A stretch of 64,000 bases of DNA from Piscinibacterium candidicorallinum (GCF_047549485.1 NZ_CP180191.1:1550001-1614000), one strand, 5' to 3'. Counted from the first letter of the stretch, positions 34,107-42,576 are shown. Notes: generated from the letters alone by a model not told the origin. Program-made: numbers and translations.

Positions 34107-34801
34107 TCGACACCGAAGCCAGCCGCCTTGTGGACGCCGCCATCATCAGCCGTCGCTCGATCCGCGCCTTCCTGCCCAACCCTGTGGCCCGCGAGGACAT
34201 TGAAGCCATCCTCGGCGCCGCCGCGCGTGCGCCCTCGGGCACCAACACGCAGCCCTGGCAGGTGCATGTGCTGACTGGTGCAGCGCGCCAGCGCCTGGTG
34301 GACGCGGTGCTGGCGGTATGGAACGACCCCGAGCAGCTCAAGCAGCACAGCGAGGAGTACGCCTACTACCCCACGCAATGGACCTCGCCCTACATCGACC
34401 GGCGCCGCAAGGTCGGTTGGGATCTCTACGGCCTGCTTGAGATCGGCAAGCAGGACAAGGCGCGCATGCACGCCCAGCACGGCCGCAACTTCTGCTTCTT
34501 CGACGCGCCGGTGGGCCTGATCTTCACGATCGACCGCATCATGGCCCAGGGCAGCTGGCTGGACTACGGCATGTTCCTGCAGAACATCATGGTGGCCGCG
34601 CGCGGCCGCGGTCTGGATACGTGTCCGCAGGCTGCCTGGATGCAGTTCCACCGCGTGATCGCCCGGGAGCTGAACTTGGCCGACACACAGATGGTGGTGT
34701 GCGGCATGGCGCTGGGTTATGCAGACCCAAGCAAGGTCGAGAACACCCTGGTGACCGAGCGTGAGCCTGTGGCTGGCTTTGCGCGCTTCATCGACGCGTA
34801 A
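34103..34801 (+). CDS. Nitroreductase family FMN protein
   Basis: A 232-aa FMN-dependent NAD(P)H oxidoreductase. Supporting motifs are IISRRSIRAFLPNPVAREDI (phosphate-binding Arg/Ser), AARAPSGTNTQPWQVHVLTG, GSWLDYGMFLQNIMVAARGR and CGMALGYADPSKVENTLV. It reduces nitroaromatics or quinones; physiological substrate unknown. It starts in an ATGA overlap with the thioesterase, making EamA-thioesterase-nitroreductase a coupled set. Confidence 0.92.
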   Translation: MIDTEASRLVDAAIISRRSIRAFLPNPVAREDIEAILGAAARAPSGTNTQPWQVHVLTGAARQRLVDAVLAVWNDPEQLKQHSEEYAYYPTQWTSPYIDRRRKVGWDLYGLLEIGKQDKARMHAQHGRNFCFFDAPVGLIFTIDRIMAQGSWLDYGMFLQNIMVAARGRGLDTCPQAAWMQFHRVIARELNLADTQMVVCGMALGYADPSKVENTLVTEREPVAGFARFIDA

Positions 34802-34810
34802 GCCGTGCGC

Positions 34811-34914
34811 CATGCCCTGGAGAAGCGCATGGGACAAGCGGATTGGCATGCCCATGTCGCTTGTCTGGCAAGGGTCTTCAGGCACTTTGGTCTGGAGAGG
34901 AGCATGAAACGGAC
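34811..34914. repeat. Dispersed repeat, copies G1 and G2, head to head
   Basis: G1 (34811-34841) is a partial forward copy ending CGCATGGGACAAGCGG; G2 (34858-34914) is an inverted copy starting CGCTTGTCTGG and including CTTCAGGCACTTTGGTCTGG and GCATGAAACGGAC. GACAAGCG (34833-34840) and CGCTTGTC (34858-34865) could pair into a cruciform. G2 is the closest relative of copy A (about 46 of 57 by hand count) and runs into the first codons of the TPR gene at 34904. Confidence 0.78.
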
Positions 34915-35770
34915 TTTCTTGAGGCTTTTCGCGGGCATCATGCTCGTGATGACGACACAGGCGTATGCCATGGACAACGCACAGATCATCCGTCTCTGGA
35001 ACTTCGCCGACCCTGCAGCGAGCGAGCAGCGCTTTCGCGAGCAGCTGCGCGCGAGCACGGGCAACGACGCGCTGGAGCTGCAGACGCAGATCGCGCGCAC
35101 CTACAGCCTGCGCGGCATGTTTACCGAGGCGCATGCGCTGCTCGACACCCTCAAGCCGGCACTGCCCACCGCCAGTGCCGAGGTGAACGTGCGCTACCTG
35201 CTGGAGCGCGGCCGCACCTTTCGTTCGGCCAAGGAGCCGGGCCGGGCACGCCCGCTGTTCGAGGAAGCGGTGGCACGCGCCCGCGAGGCCGGGCTGGAGT
35301 TTCTGGCGGTGGATGCGCAGCACATGGTCGCACTGGTCGCCCCATACGCCACCGAGCAGCTGAGCCTGAACCGACAAGCGCTGCAGTGGGCCGAGCAGGC
35401 GAAGGACCCGACGGCACGTCGATGGATCGGCCCGCTGTGGAACAACATCGGCGTGTCCTACCGCCAGGCGGGGCAGCTGGCCGAGGCGCTGGATGCCTTC
35501 CGCCGTGCCGTGGCGGGCTACGAGCTGCGCCAGGTGCCGGCCGACGTGCGCTTTGCCCGCTGGCAGGTCGCGCACACCCTGCGCCTGCTGGACCAGCATG
35601 AAGAAGCTCTTGCCATACAGCTGCGGCTTGAGCAGGAGGGCGCTGCGGCTGGCGAGCCGGACCCCTACGTCTTCGAGGAGCTGGTCGCGCTGTACACGGC
35701 GCTCGGGCAGACCGAGCGCGCCGAGCACTACGCCCGCCTGCAGCGCAGCGCGCAGGCGCCCAAGCCGTGA
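34904..35770 (+). CDS. Exported TPR-repeat protein
   Basis: A 288-aa protein with a signal peptide (MKRTFLRLFAGIMLVMTTQA, cleavage near AYAM) and helical TPR-like repeats: LELQTQIARTYSLRGMFTEA, VRYLLERGRTFRSAKEPGRA, WNNIGVSYRQAGQLAEALDA, FEELVALYTALGQTERAEHY. TPR modules mediate protein contacts; the location is periplasmic. The start codon, ribosome-binding GGAGAGG and the first four codons lie within repeat G2. The next gene begins at GTG inside its stop codon. Confidence 0.8.
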   Translation: MKRTFLRLFAGIMLVMTTQAYAMDNAQIIRLWNFADPAASEQRFREQLRASTGNDALELQTQIARTYSLRGMFTEAHALLDTLKPALPTASAEVNVRYLLERGRTFRSAKEPGRARPLFEEAVARAREAGLEFLAVDAQHMVALVAPYATEQLSLNRQALQWAEQAKDPTARRWIGPLWNNIGVSYRQAGQLAEALDAFRRAVAGYELRQVPADVRFARWQVAHTLRLLDQHEEALAIQLRLEQEGAAAGEPDPYVFEELVALYTALGQTERAEHYARLQRSAQAPKP

Positions 35771-36690
35771 GTGTCGGTATGAGCACCACGGAACTCTTCG
35801 ATCTCCCGCTGCAGCACGCAGCCGGTGAAGGCGGTGTGCGCATAGCCTACCGCACCGCTGGGCAGGGCAGGCCGTTGCTGCTCATGCACGGGCACCCGCA
35901 GACCCATGTGCTCTGGCACAAGGTCTGGGCCGAACTCACCGCGCGCTTTACCTGCGTGGCGATCGATCTGCGCGGTTATGGCGACAGCGACAAACCTGAG
36001 GGCGCCCCGCCGCACACGGCCTACAGCAAGCGCACCATGGCCGCTGATGCGCTGACCGTGATGCGCGCACTCGGCCACGAGTGCTTTGCGGTTCTGGCGC
36101 ATGACCGCGGTGCGCGGGTGGCGCATCGGCTCGCACTCGATCATCCCCTGGCTGTGCAACGCCTGATGCTGCTGGACATTGCGCCCACGCTGGACATGTA
36201 CCGCGGCGCAACCGAGACCTTTGCTCGCCTGTACTACCACTGGTTCTTCCTGATCCAGCCGGCGCCGTACCCGGAGACCCTGATCGGCCAAGACCCGGCG
36301 TACTACGTGCGCAAGACCATGGCCGGGCGCTTCGGCGCCACCGGAGACACGGGCTTCGGCCCCTTCGATCCGTGTGCGATGGCCGAGTACGAGCGTGCTT
36401 CACGCACGCCGGGCTGGGCCCATGCGGTGTGCGAGGACTATCGCGCCGCCGCGACGATCGACCTGGCGCATGACGAGGCCGATCGCGCGGCCGGCAGGAA
36501 GATCGAGTGCCCTTTGTCCGTCATTGTCGGCGCCAATGGCGTGGTGTCGCGCCTGTTCGATGCGCAGGCGCTGTGGGCGCGGCAGGCGCGCGGCGTCGAG
36601 TTTGCAGTCTCGCCCGGCGGGCATTACGTGCCGGAGGAGGCGCCGGCGTTCCTGCTGGAGCGCGCGCTGCCGTTCCTCTCGGCAATCTGA
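35767..36690 (+). CDS. Alpha/beta hydrolase, haloacetate (fluoroacetate) dehalogenase-like
   Basis: A 307-aa enzyme (303 aa from the ATG at 35779, used for numbering). Residues match fluoroacetate dehalogenase: nucleophile Asp109 with Arg110 and Arg113 in LAHDRGARVAHRL, Asp133 in LLDIAPTLDMY, His154-Trp155 in YYHWFFLIQPAPYPE (halide pocket), and a late His in SPGGHYVPEEAP. These sit one position away from Asp110/Arg111/Arg114/Asp134/His155/Trp156 of the characterised enzyme. It probably hydrolyses haloacetates to glycolate; epoxide hydrolase activity is the alternative. The GTG start overlaps the TPR gene stop. Confidence 0.85.
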   Translation: MSVGMSTTELFDLPLQHAAGEGGVRIAYRTAGQGRPLLLMHGHPQTHVLWHKVWAELTARFTCVAIDLRGYGDSDKPEGAPPHTAYSKRTMAADALTVMRALGHECFAVLAHDRGARVAHRLALDHPLAVQRLMLLDIAPTLDMYRGATETFARLYYHWFFLIQPAPYPETLIGQDPAYYVRKTMAGRFGATGDTGFGPFDPCAMAEYERASRTPGWAHAVCEDYRAAATIDLAHDEADRAAGRKIECPLSVIVGANGVVSRLFDAQALWARQARGVEFAVSPGGHYVPEEAPAFLLERALPFLSAI

Positions 36691-36916
36691 AGGCCACCGC
36701 TTCTCAAGACTGCGTCAAAAGAACGGTGCGGCGTCCGGTTCGGTCTTTGCCGATTCGCGCTGCGCTGCAGCGTCCAGCATCAGGGAAACTCCGTGCAAGG
36801 TGGGCACAGCGCTGCACGGCACAATCCCGCCTCAGGTCGTGGGCGACCGCTTTGCGCAAGGCTGGCAGGGCGCCGATCCATCGCGATCAGCACAACATCT
36901 TTTGGAGACCTCGTAC

Positions 36917-37903
36917 ATGAACTTTGTCCGTCGCGCGCTCATGGTGGCCTGCGCCGCAGCCCTGGGCACCGCCAGTCTGGCCGCTCACGCTGCTGACCCC
37001 TATCCCAACAAGCCGGTAACCATGGTGGTGCCGTTCTCTGCAGGCGGCCCGACCGACAACGTCGCGCGCGCCCTGGCCGAGTCCATGCGCAAGTCGCTGG
37101 GTCAGCAGATCGTCGTCGAGAACGTCGGCGGCGCCGGCGGCACCGTGGGCACAAACCGCGTGGCCAAGGCCCAGCCGGACGGCTACACGGTGCTGCTGAT
37201 GCACATCGGGTTCTCGACGGCGCCTTCGCTGTATCGCAAGCTGGCCTACAACCCGGAAACCGACTTCGAGCCAATCGGGCTGGTGGTCGAAGTGCCGATG
37301 ACCATCGTCGCGCGCTCTGACTTCGCGCCTGCCAACTTCAAGGACTTCGTTGCCCACCTCAAGGCCAACAAGGACAAGCTGAACTTCGCCAACGCGGGCA
37401 TCGGCTCGGCCTCGCACCTGTGCGGCCTGATGTTCATGAGCTCGATCCAGACCGACATCCAGACGGTGCCGTTCAAGGGCACGTCTGATGCGATGACTGC
37501 GCTGATCGGCAAGCAGGTCGATCTGATGTGCGACCAGACCACCAACACCACGGAACAGATCCGCGCGAACCGCATCAAGGCCTATGCCGTGACCAGCGGT
37601 GCGCGTGTGGAGACCCTGCCGAGCATCCCGACCACCGCTGAATCGGGCTTCCCGAACGTGCAGGTCGGTGTGTGGCATGGCGTTTGGGTCCCGAAGGGCA
37701 CGCCGAAGCCGGTCATCGACAAGCTGGTTGCAGCAGTCAACGACGGCATGAAGGATCCTGCCTTCCGCGATCGCATGGCGAAGTTGGGTGCCACCGTGTA
37801 CCCAGCCAGCCGCGCCACGCCCGCTGCATTGGGCGATCACGTGAAGAAGGAAATCGCACGCTGGGGCCCGATCATCAAGGCCGCAGGCGTGTACGCCGAC
37901 TGA
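36917..37903 (+). CDS. Bug/TctC-family periplasmic solute-binding protein
   Basis: A 328-aa protein with a clear signal peptide (MNFVRRALMVACAAALGTAS, cleavage after AHA). Family motifs: YPNKPVTMVVPFSAGGPTDN near the start, IVVENVGGAGGTVGTNRVAK and DGYTVLLMHIG, MSSIQTDIQTVPFKGTSDAM, and the C-terminal KEIARWGPIIKAAGVYAD. These proteins capture carboxylates for tripartite tricarboxylate transporters or for signalling; no TctA/TctB genes are adjacent, as is common for Bug paralogues in Burkholderiales. It is followed by a strong terminator. Confidence 0.93.
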   Translation: MNFVRRALMVACAAALGTASLAAHAADPYPNKPVTMVVPFSAGGPTDNVARALAESMRKSLGQQIVVENVGGAGGTVGTNRVAKAQPDGYTVLLMHIGFSTAPSLYRKLAYNPETDFEPIGLVVEVPMTIVARSDFAPANFKDFVAHLKANKDKLNFANAGIGSASHLCGLMFMSSIQTDIQTVPFKGTSDAMTALIGKQVDLMCDQTTNTTEQIRANRIKAYAVTSGARVETLPSIPTTAESGFPNVQVGVWHGVWVPKGTPKPVIDKLVAAVNDGMKDPAFRDRMAKLGATVYPASRATPAALGDHVKKEIARWGPIIKAAGVYAD

Positions 37904-38226
37904 TGGGTGCGCTGTCCTGCGCCTGAGCCATGTGAAGGAGGCCGCGAACGCGGCCTCTTTCTTTTTTGCAATCCGAGCACCCGGTCTGGGCGGTTACCTT
38001 CGCGTTTATCGACGTCTGCGCCGTCGGCGAGATGCGGATACTGCGCGTTAGACGGTACTTGGAACGCCTGTTGCTATCTTTGGACGGGCCTGTGTGGCAG
38101 ATTTGCAGAAGCCACATGAACAAGCCGCGATAAGTATCGGTTTTTACTGAAGATTTTCTTCGCCACTGCGCGAGTTGCATCTAGAATTCGGCCCACGTCT
38201 TGCTGCAACCGCCCGGAGTCTCACGC
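37904..38226. other. Intergenic region between tctC-like and pbpG-like genes
   Basis: 323 bases. The first 65 contain the tctC-like terminator. The remainder is relatively AT-rich near 38130-38190 (AAGTATCGGTTTTTACTG, TTTTCTTCGCC), consistent with a promoter for the peptidase gene, but I cannot name its boxes with confidence. No small gene seen. Confidence 0.4.
37938..37968 (+). terminator. Rho-independent terminator of the TctC-like gene
   Basis: GAGGCCGC (37938-37945) and GCGGCCTC (37950-37957) form a perfect stem with the loop GAAC, followed by TTTCTTTTTTG. It begins 34 bases after the stop codon. Confidence 0.88.
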
Positions 38227-39333
38227 ATGTTCTTGCTCAAGCGCCAACGCACGATGCGTCAATGGATGACAGGAATTGCGCTCGGTATTGCCGGCTGTGC
38301 AATTTCCGCAGCGTTGATCGTCCCCGCACCGGCTGTTGCCCAATCCGCAAGTACTTCGAGCAAGTCCGCCAAGTCATCGAAGCCGGCCGCCAAGCCTGCA
38401 GCCCGCAAGCAGAGCGCCACTGCACCCCGCAAGACGCAGCAGGCATCCAGAAGTATCCGCACGCAGCGTGTGGTTGCCGGCAAGAATCGCCGCGGCGCCC
38501 GTGCGCAGCGTGTCGCGTATGCTCCCCCCCGGCCTAGCATTGGCCAGTTGCAGGGTCTTCGCACTGACGATCCGCTGGATCTGCACTCCAGCGTTGCGCT
38601 CATCACTGATCAGGCCACCGGCGAGGTCCTGTTCGCCAAGAATGATCGCGCCGTGCTGCCGATCGCTTCGATCACCAAGCTGATGACCTCGCTGCTGGTC
38701 GTGGAAGCGCGCCAGCCGATGGACGAAATTCTGACCATCAGCGATCAGGAAATCGACACCGAGAAGGGTACGTCCTCACGTCTGCGCATTGGCGCCCAGT
38801 TGTCGCGCGCAGATGCCATGCACCTGGCGCTGATGAACTCCGAAAATCGTGCTGCACACGTGCTGGGCCGCAGCTATCCGGGCGGACTGCCGGCCTTTAT
38901 CGAGGCGATGAATGCCAAGGCTGCTCTGCTAGGCATGACGCAGACGCGCTTTGTGGACCCTACGGGCCTGTCGCCGAAGAACGTGTCTTCGGCGCGCGAC
39001 CTGACGCTCCTGATGAAGGCGGCGTATCAGCATCCTGAGCTGCGCGAGTACTCGACCAGCCCCTCTTACGCGGTGGCAGTGCTCGGCCGCAATACCCAGT
39101 TCGGCAACACCAACCGGCTGGTTCACAACCCGGAGTGGCAGATCGGCCTGCAGAAGACCGGGTATATCTCGGAGGCCGGCAAGTGCCTCGTTATGCAGGC
39201 GCTGGTGCAGGGCCGTCAGGTGCTGATGGTGTTCCTGGATTCAACCGGCAAGTACTCTCGCCTGGGTGATGCACAGCGCGTGCGCACCTGGCTGGAATCG
39301 CGCAATACTGCCGCTGGCGGCACCACGTCCTGA
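38227..39333 (+). CDS. pbpG: D-alanyl-D-alanine endopeptidase (PBP7-type, S11 family)
   Basis: A 368-aa low-molecular-weight penicillin-binding protein that cleaves cross-links in peptidoglycan. After a signal peptide (ending VPAPAVAQ) comes a long Ser/Lys/Ala/Arg-rich linker (residues 40-95), then the catalytic domain with SITK (nucleophile Ser148, Lys151), SEN (205-207) and KTG (310-312). The spacing and short C-terminus fit PBP7/PbpG more than DacA, which has an extra domain and amphipathic anchor. The basic linker is unusually long. Alternative starts exist at 38254 or 38200. Confidence 0.9.
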   Translation: MFLLKRQRTMRQWMTGIALGIAGCAISAALIVPAPAVAQSASTSSKSAKSSKPAAKPAARKQSATAPRKTQQASRSIRTQRVVAGKNRRGARAQRVAYAPPRPSIGQLQGLRTDDPLDLHSSVALITDQATGEVLFAKNDRAVLPIASITKLMTSLLVVEARQPMDEILTISDQEIDTEKGTSSRLRIGAQLSRADAMHLALMNSENRAAHVLGRSYPGGLPAFIEAMNAKAALLGMTQTRFVDPTGLSPKNVSSARDLTLLMKAAYQHPELREYSTSPSYAVAVLGRNTQFGNTNRLVHNPEWQIGLQKTGYISEAGKCLVMQALVQGRQVLMVFLDSTGKYSRLGDAQRVRTWLESRNTAAGGTTS

Positions 39334-39356
39334 TATGGGCTCTGCCGAATCGGTGC

Positions 39357-40127
39357 TCAGACGCCGATACGGAAGCCCAGTGAGCGGCTGATCTGGGCTG
39401 CTGTTCGCGTGAGATCCTCGATCCAGTCATCCTGAAGGCGATCGCCCGGCGCGGAGATCGACAGGCCGGCCACCAGCTTTCCGGTGTCGTCCCGGATGCC
39501 CGCCGCAATGCAGCGAACCCCCAACTCCAGCTCCTCGTTGTCACGTGCGAAGCCGCGCGCGCGCACGCTGGCAAGCTCCCGTTCGAGCTTGTCCACGTCT
39601 GTGATCGAGTTGCGCGTGTGGCCTGCCAGGCCGGTTCGCAGAGCGTAGTTGCGTACGGCGCGGCCGTCGTCCGCTGCAAGGAAGAGCTTGCCGGTCGAGG
39701 TGAGATGCAGCGGCGCCCGCCCGCCAATGGCGCGGACGACCTGCATGCCGGAGCGCTCCGAGAACGCACGTTCGACGTAGATGATCTCGTCGCCCTGGCG
39801 TACCGACAAGTTGATGGTCTGACCCGTGTGGCGGTGCAGGGACTGCATCGGCTCGAGCGCCACTTCGCGCACATCCAGTCGGCTCTTGACCAGGTTGCCG
39901 AGTTCGAGCATGCGCATCCCGAGCTTGTAGGCACCCGGCTGGGAGCGCTCTACAAGCCGATACTCCGCCAGGTCATTCAGGATCCGGTGCGCGGTGGACG
40001 GGTGCAAGTCCGTCGTACGAGCAAGTTCCTTGAGCGCAACTGCGCCGTTCTGGTCTGCGAGTGCGTCCAGCAGCTTGGCCATGCGCTCGATGACCTGAAT
40101 GCTGTAGCGCGATTCGTCCTCACTCAT
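39357..40127 (-). CDS. IclR-family transcriptional regulator
   Basis: A 256-aa regulator: an N-terminal winged helix-turn-helix (RMAKLLDALADQNGAVALKE, DLHPSTAHRILNDLAEYRLV) and a C-terminal effector-binding GAF-like domain (GDEIIYVERAFSERSGMQVV, GGRAPLHLTSTGKLFLAAD, GVRCIAAGIRDDTGKLVAGL). IclR proteins usually control carbon-source catabolic genes. It converges with the peptidase gene and is not beside an obvious catabolic operon. The ATG at 40127 gives MSEDESRYSIQVIERM, a typical start. Confidence 0.92.
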   Translation of the reverse strand: MSEDESRYSIQVIERMAKLLDALADQNGAVALKELARTTDLHPSTAHRILNDLAEYRLVERSQPGAYKLGMRMLELGNLVKSRLDVREVALEPMQSLHRHTGQTINLSVRQGDEIIYVERAFSERSGMQVVRAIGGRAPLHLTSTGKLFLAADDGRAVRNYALRTGLAGHTRNSITDVDKLERELASVRARGFARDNEELELGVRCIAAGIRDDTGKLVAGLSISAPGDRLQDDWIEDLTRTAAQISRSLGFRIGV

Positions 40128-40235
40128 GCTGGCTGTGCTCCGTGTACTTTTGCTGCATTGCAATAGTATGTCGGATTATGAAAGGCCAGTTCACCTAATG
40201 CCAAGCAGTCAGGTGAGGTTCGAGTGTTCGCTCAA

Positions 40236-40985
40236 TCAGGCGTCGGCTTCCTCGTTCCCAACGCCTTGGCGTGTCCAAATACCGTCGAGCAGCAGCTCAG
40301 ATGGGCGAAAAGCCGCCTTGTAGCTCATCTTGTCGCTGTGTTCGATCCAGTAGCCCAGGTACAGATGCGACAGGCCAAGCTGCCTGCACTGCTCGATTTG
40401 CCAGAGGATGTTGTAGGTGCCGTAGCTGGCGTTTCGCTCGTCCGGGTCAAAGAAGGTATAGACCGAAGACAAGCCGTCGTTCAGCACGTCGATGATCGAG
40501 ACCATCTTGAGAACGCCCGCCTCATCCCGGAATTCCACGAGGCGGCTGTTGACTCGGCTCGCCAGCAGGAACTGCGCGTATTGCTCGTTGCTGTCGTGAT
40601 CCATGCCGCCGCCGGCGTGGCGCGCAGATTGGTAGCGCTGATAGAGGGCAAAGTGCTCGGCGGAGTAGCTCAGCGCTGCGACCAGCGCAGTCAGGTTGCC
40701 ATGGCGCTTCCACGCTCGCCGCTGGCTCCGATTGGCGACGAACTCCTTGGCCAGCAGCCGGATAGGGATGCAGCCGGCACAGCCATCGCAGTGTGGCCGG
40801 TAAGTGAACAAGCCACTGCGCCGAAAACCCAGACGCACGAGTTCGCTGTAGACCTCCGCGTTGATTAGATGGCTAGGGGTGACGACCTGCGAACGCGCGA
40901 GCTTGCCGGGCAGATAGCTGCATTGATATGGCGCAGTCGCATAGAACTGCAGCGTGGAAAACGGCAGCTCCTTGAGGTGGCTCAT
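40236..40985 (-). CDS. bpt: Aspartate/glutamate leucyltransferase
   Basis: A 249-aa enzyme that transfers leucine from Leu-tRNA to N-terminal Asp or Glu, marking proteins for ClpAP/ClpS degradation. Landmarks are TAPYQCSYLPGKLARSQVV, the Cys-rich RPHCDGCAGCIPIRL, DEAGVLKMVSIIDVLNDGLS, VYTFFDPDERNASYGTYNIL and LYLGYWIEHSDKMSYKAAF. The ATG at 40985 yields MSHLKELPFSTLQFYAT, the family start. It lies 32 bases downstream of aat on the same strand. Confidence 0.95.
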   Translation of the reverse strand: MSHLKELPFSTLQFYATAPYQCSYLPGKLARSQVVTPSHLINAEVYSELVRLGFRRSGLFTYRPHCDGCAGCIPIRLLAKEFVANRSQRRAWKRHGNLTALVAALSYSAEHFALYQRYQSARHAGGGMDHDSNEQYAQFLLASRVNSRLVEFRDEAGVLKMVSIIDVLNDGLSSVYTFFDPDERNASYGTYNILWQIEQCRQLGLSHLYLGYWIEHSDKMSYKAAFRPSELLLDGIWTRQGVGNEEADA

Positions 40986-41017
40986 CTGTGGGCACCCTGC
41001 AATTGCATGCGCCAATG

Positions 41018-41740
41018 TTAGCGTTCGATGCGTCGCAGCAGATCAGTCGATCGCAACGCCCGCCAGTCCGGCCCAGGCGCCCGTGTCAGTGTACGGATAC
41101 CGCTCAAAAACTGCGCGCGAGGGATGGCCGATGCGCCTAGGCTCGCGAGATGGCCGGTTTGTTGCTGACAGTCTATCCACGGCATGTCAGCATCGCGGCA
41201 CAGCTGGATCAGGCCTGCCAACGCAGTCTTGGATGCGTCAGACTCACGTGTGAACATGGATTCTCCATAAAACATGCGGCCGATCGCCACGCCATACAGC
41301 CCGCCGATCAGTTCACTGCCGCGGCGCAGTTCCAGACTGTGGGCGTGGCCGGCTCGGTGCAGCGCGATGTAGGCCGCCTGCATTTCAGGCAGGATCCAGG
41401 TGCCGCTTGCACCATCACGAGGCGCTGCGCATGCGCGAATCACCGCTTCAAAGTCGGTGTCCAGCAGCAGACTGACGGAAGAGTCCTCCTGAAATTGCCG
41501 GATTCGCTTGCGCAGGCTCGCCCGCAACTTGAAATCCGCAACCGCAAGCACCATCCGTGGGTTGGGGCTCCACCACAGAATGGGCTCGCCTGCGCTGTAC
41601 CAGGGGAAGATGCCGTTGCGGTACGCGGCAATAAGGCGATCGGTTCGCAAGTCCCCGCCCGCCGCCAGCAGGCCGTTCGGTCGCTGCAGAGCGCGCGAGG
41701 CGTCAGGCAGCGGATCATCCGGGCCAATCAGGGGGATCAT
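41018..41740 (-). CDS. aat: Leucyl/phenylalanyl-tRNA--protein transferase
   Basis: A 240-aa enzyme adding Leu or Phe to proteins with N-terminal Lys or Arg, the primary N-end-rule step. Motifs include GLLAAGGDLRTDRLIAAYRN, GIFPWYSAGEPILWWSPNPR, GTWILPEMQAAYIALHRAGH, AHSLELRRGSELIGGLYGV and MFYGESMFTRESDASKTAL, ending WIDCQQQTGHLASLGA. It is 13 bases downstream of the Nudix gene and upstream of bpt, so both N-end-rule transferases are in one transcription unit. Confidence 0.96.
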   Translation of the reverse strand: MIPLIGPDDPLPDASRALQRPNGLLAAGGDLRTDRLIAAYRNGIFPWYSAGEPILWWSPNPRMVLAVADFKLRASLRKRIRQFQEDSSVSLLLDTDFEAVIRACAAPRDGASGTWILPEMQAAYIALHRAGHAHSLELRRGSELIGGLYGVAIGRMFYGESMFTRESDASKTALAGLIQLCRDADMPWIDCQQQTGHLASLGASAIPRAQFLSGIRTLTRAPGPDWRALRSTDLLRRIER

Positions 41741-41753
41741 TTGCGCCGGGTGG

Positions 41754-42308
41754 CTAGCGGTGCTGACCGGTGGGGCGATCCACTACGGCAGTGTACGGGC
41801 CAGCTTGTTGCATCACACCGGCGGGATCGTCCAAGTAGCGGCGCAGGCTCAGCGCCACGGTGCGGAAGGCAATCTGGTCCCAGGGGATGTTCTCAGGAGC
41901 GAATAGCGCAGCCTCTAGCGTCTCTTCTCCGGGCTGCATGCGACTGCCTTTCATGGTCGCCAGATAGAAGATGTGCACCTGGCTCACGAAAGGCACGTCG
42001 ATCACGCTGAACAGAGGTCCAAGTTCAATGTTGATCCCTGCTTCTTCCTCGGTTTCGCGGGCCGCACCTTGAGCCACGGACTCACCGCACTCGAGAAAGC
42101 CGGCGGGCAGGGTCCAGAGGCCAGACCGCGGCTCGATGGCGCGTCTGCACAGCAGGATCCGGCCATCCTGGACCGGCAGCGTGCCCACGACGATGCGCGG
42201 ATTCACGTAGTGGATCGTGCCGCACGCATCGCAGATGGCGCGCGGTCGGTTGTCGCCCTCAGGCACGCGAAGCGTGAGGGGGTGGGCGCAGTTCGAGCAG
42301 AACTTCAA
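41754..42308 (-). CDS. Nudix hydrolase with zinc ribbon
   Basis: A 184-aa protein. An N-terminal zinc ribbon (Cys4, Cys7, Cys26, Cys29; CSNCAHP and ICDACGTIHYVNP) precedes a Nudix domain with a full box, GFLECGESVAQGAARETEEEAG. The arrangement recalls NudC-like and ADP-ribose-type hydrolases acting on nucleoside diphosphate derivatives, but at 184 aa it lacks the N-terminal domain of NudC, so the substrate is open. First gene of nudix-aat-bpt. Its 5' end faces the tRNA-Val gene. Confidence 0.88.
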   Translation of the reverse strand: MKFCSNCAHPLTLRVPEGDNRPRAICDACGTIHYVNPRIVVGTLPVQDGRILLCRRAIEPRSGLWTLPAGFLECGESVAQGAARETEEEAGINIELGPLFSVIDVPFVSQVHIFYLATMKGSRMQPGEETLEAALFAPENIPWDQIAFRTVALSLRRYLDDPAGVMQQAGPYTAVVDRPTGQHR

Positions 42309-42373
42309 GGCGATCTCGCAGGAGATGGGCGAATGTGGTTGTGTGCAGGAAATTCTAGGTGGCGCCGATGCGC

Positions 42374-42379
42374 TATACT
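42374..42379 (+). promoter_or_regulatory. -10 box of the tRNA-Val promoter
   Basis: TATACT lies 15-20 bases before the mature tRNA 5' end, within CGCTATACTCTCGG, typical of a strong stable-RNA promoter. The -35 region 17 bases upstream (around AAATTCT) is weak, so confidence is moderate. Confidence 0.5.
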
Positions 42380-42393
42380 CTCGGTTTCTCGTT

Positions 42394-42470
42394 AGGCGCG
42401 TAGCTCAGCTGGTTAGAGCACCACCTTGACATGGTGGGGGTCGTTGGTTCGAGTCCAATCGCGCCTACCA
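42394..42470 (+). tRNA. tRNA-Val (anticodon GAC)
   Basis: 77 bases including encoded CCA. Acceptor AGGCGCG pairs with CGCGCCT; the D arm is AGCTCAGCTGGTTAGAGC; the anticodon arm CCACC/GGTGG encloses TTGACAT with GAC at 42428-42430; the T arm contains GGTTCGAGTCC. The layout is base-for-base like E. coli tRNA-Val(GAC) outside the acceptor stem. Confidence 0.97.
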
Positions 42471-42576
42471 ACGAATTGCAAGATCGGGAAAGGCACCTCG
42501 GTTATGACACCGCGAACTACGGAAGGTCTGAACTGAAGCCCGCGAGGCGAGTGCGTTTCCACGTGTATACGAGATG

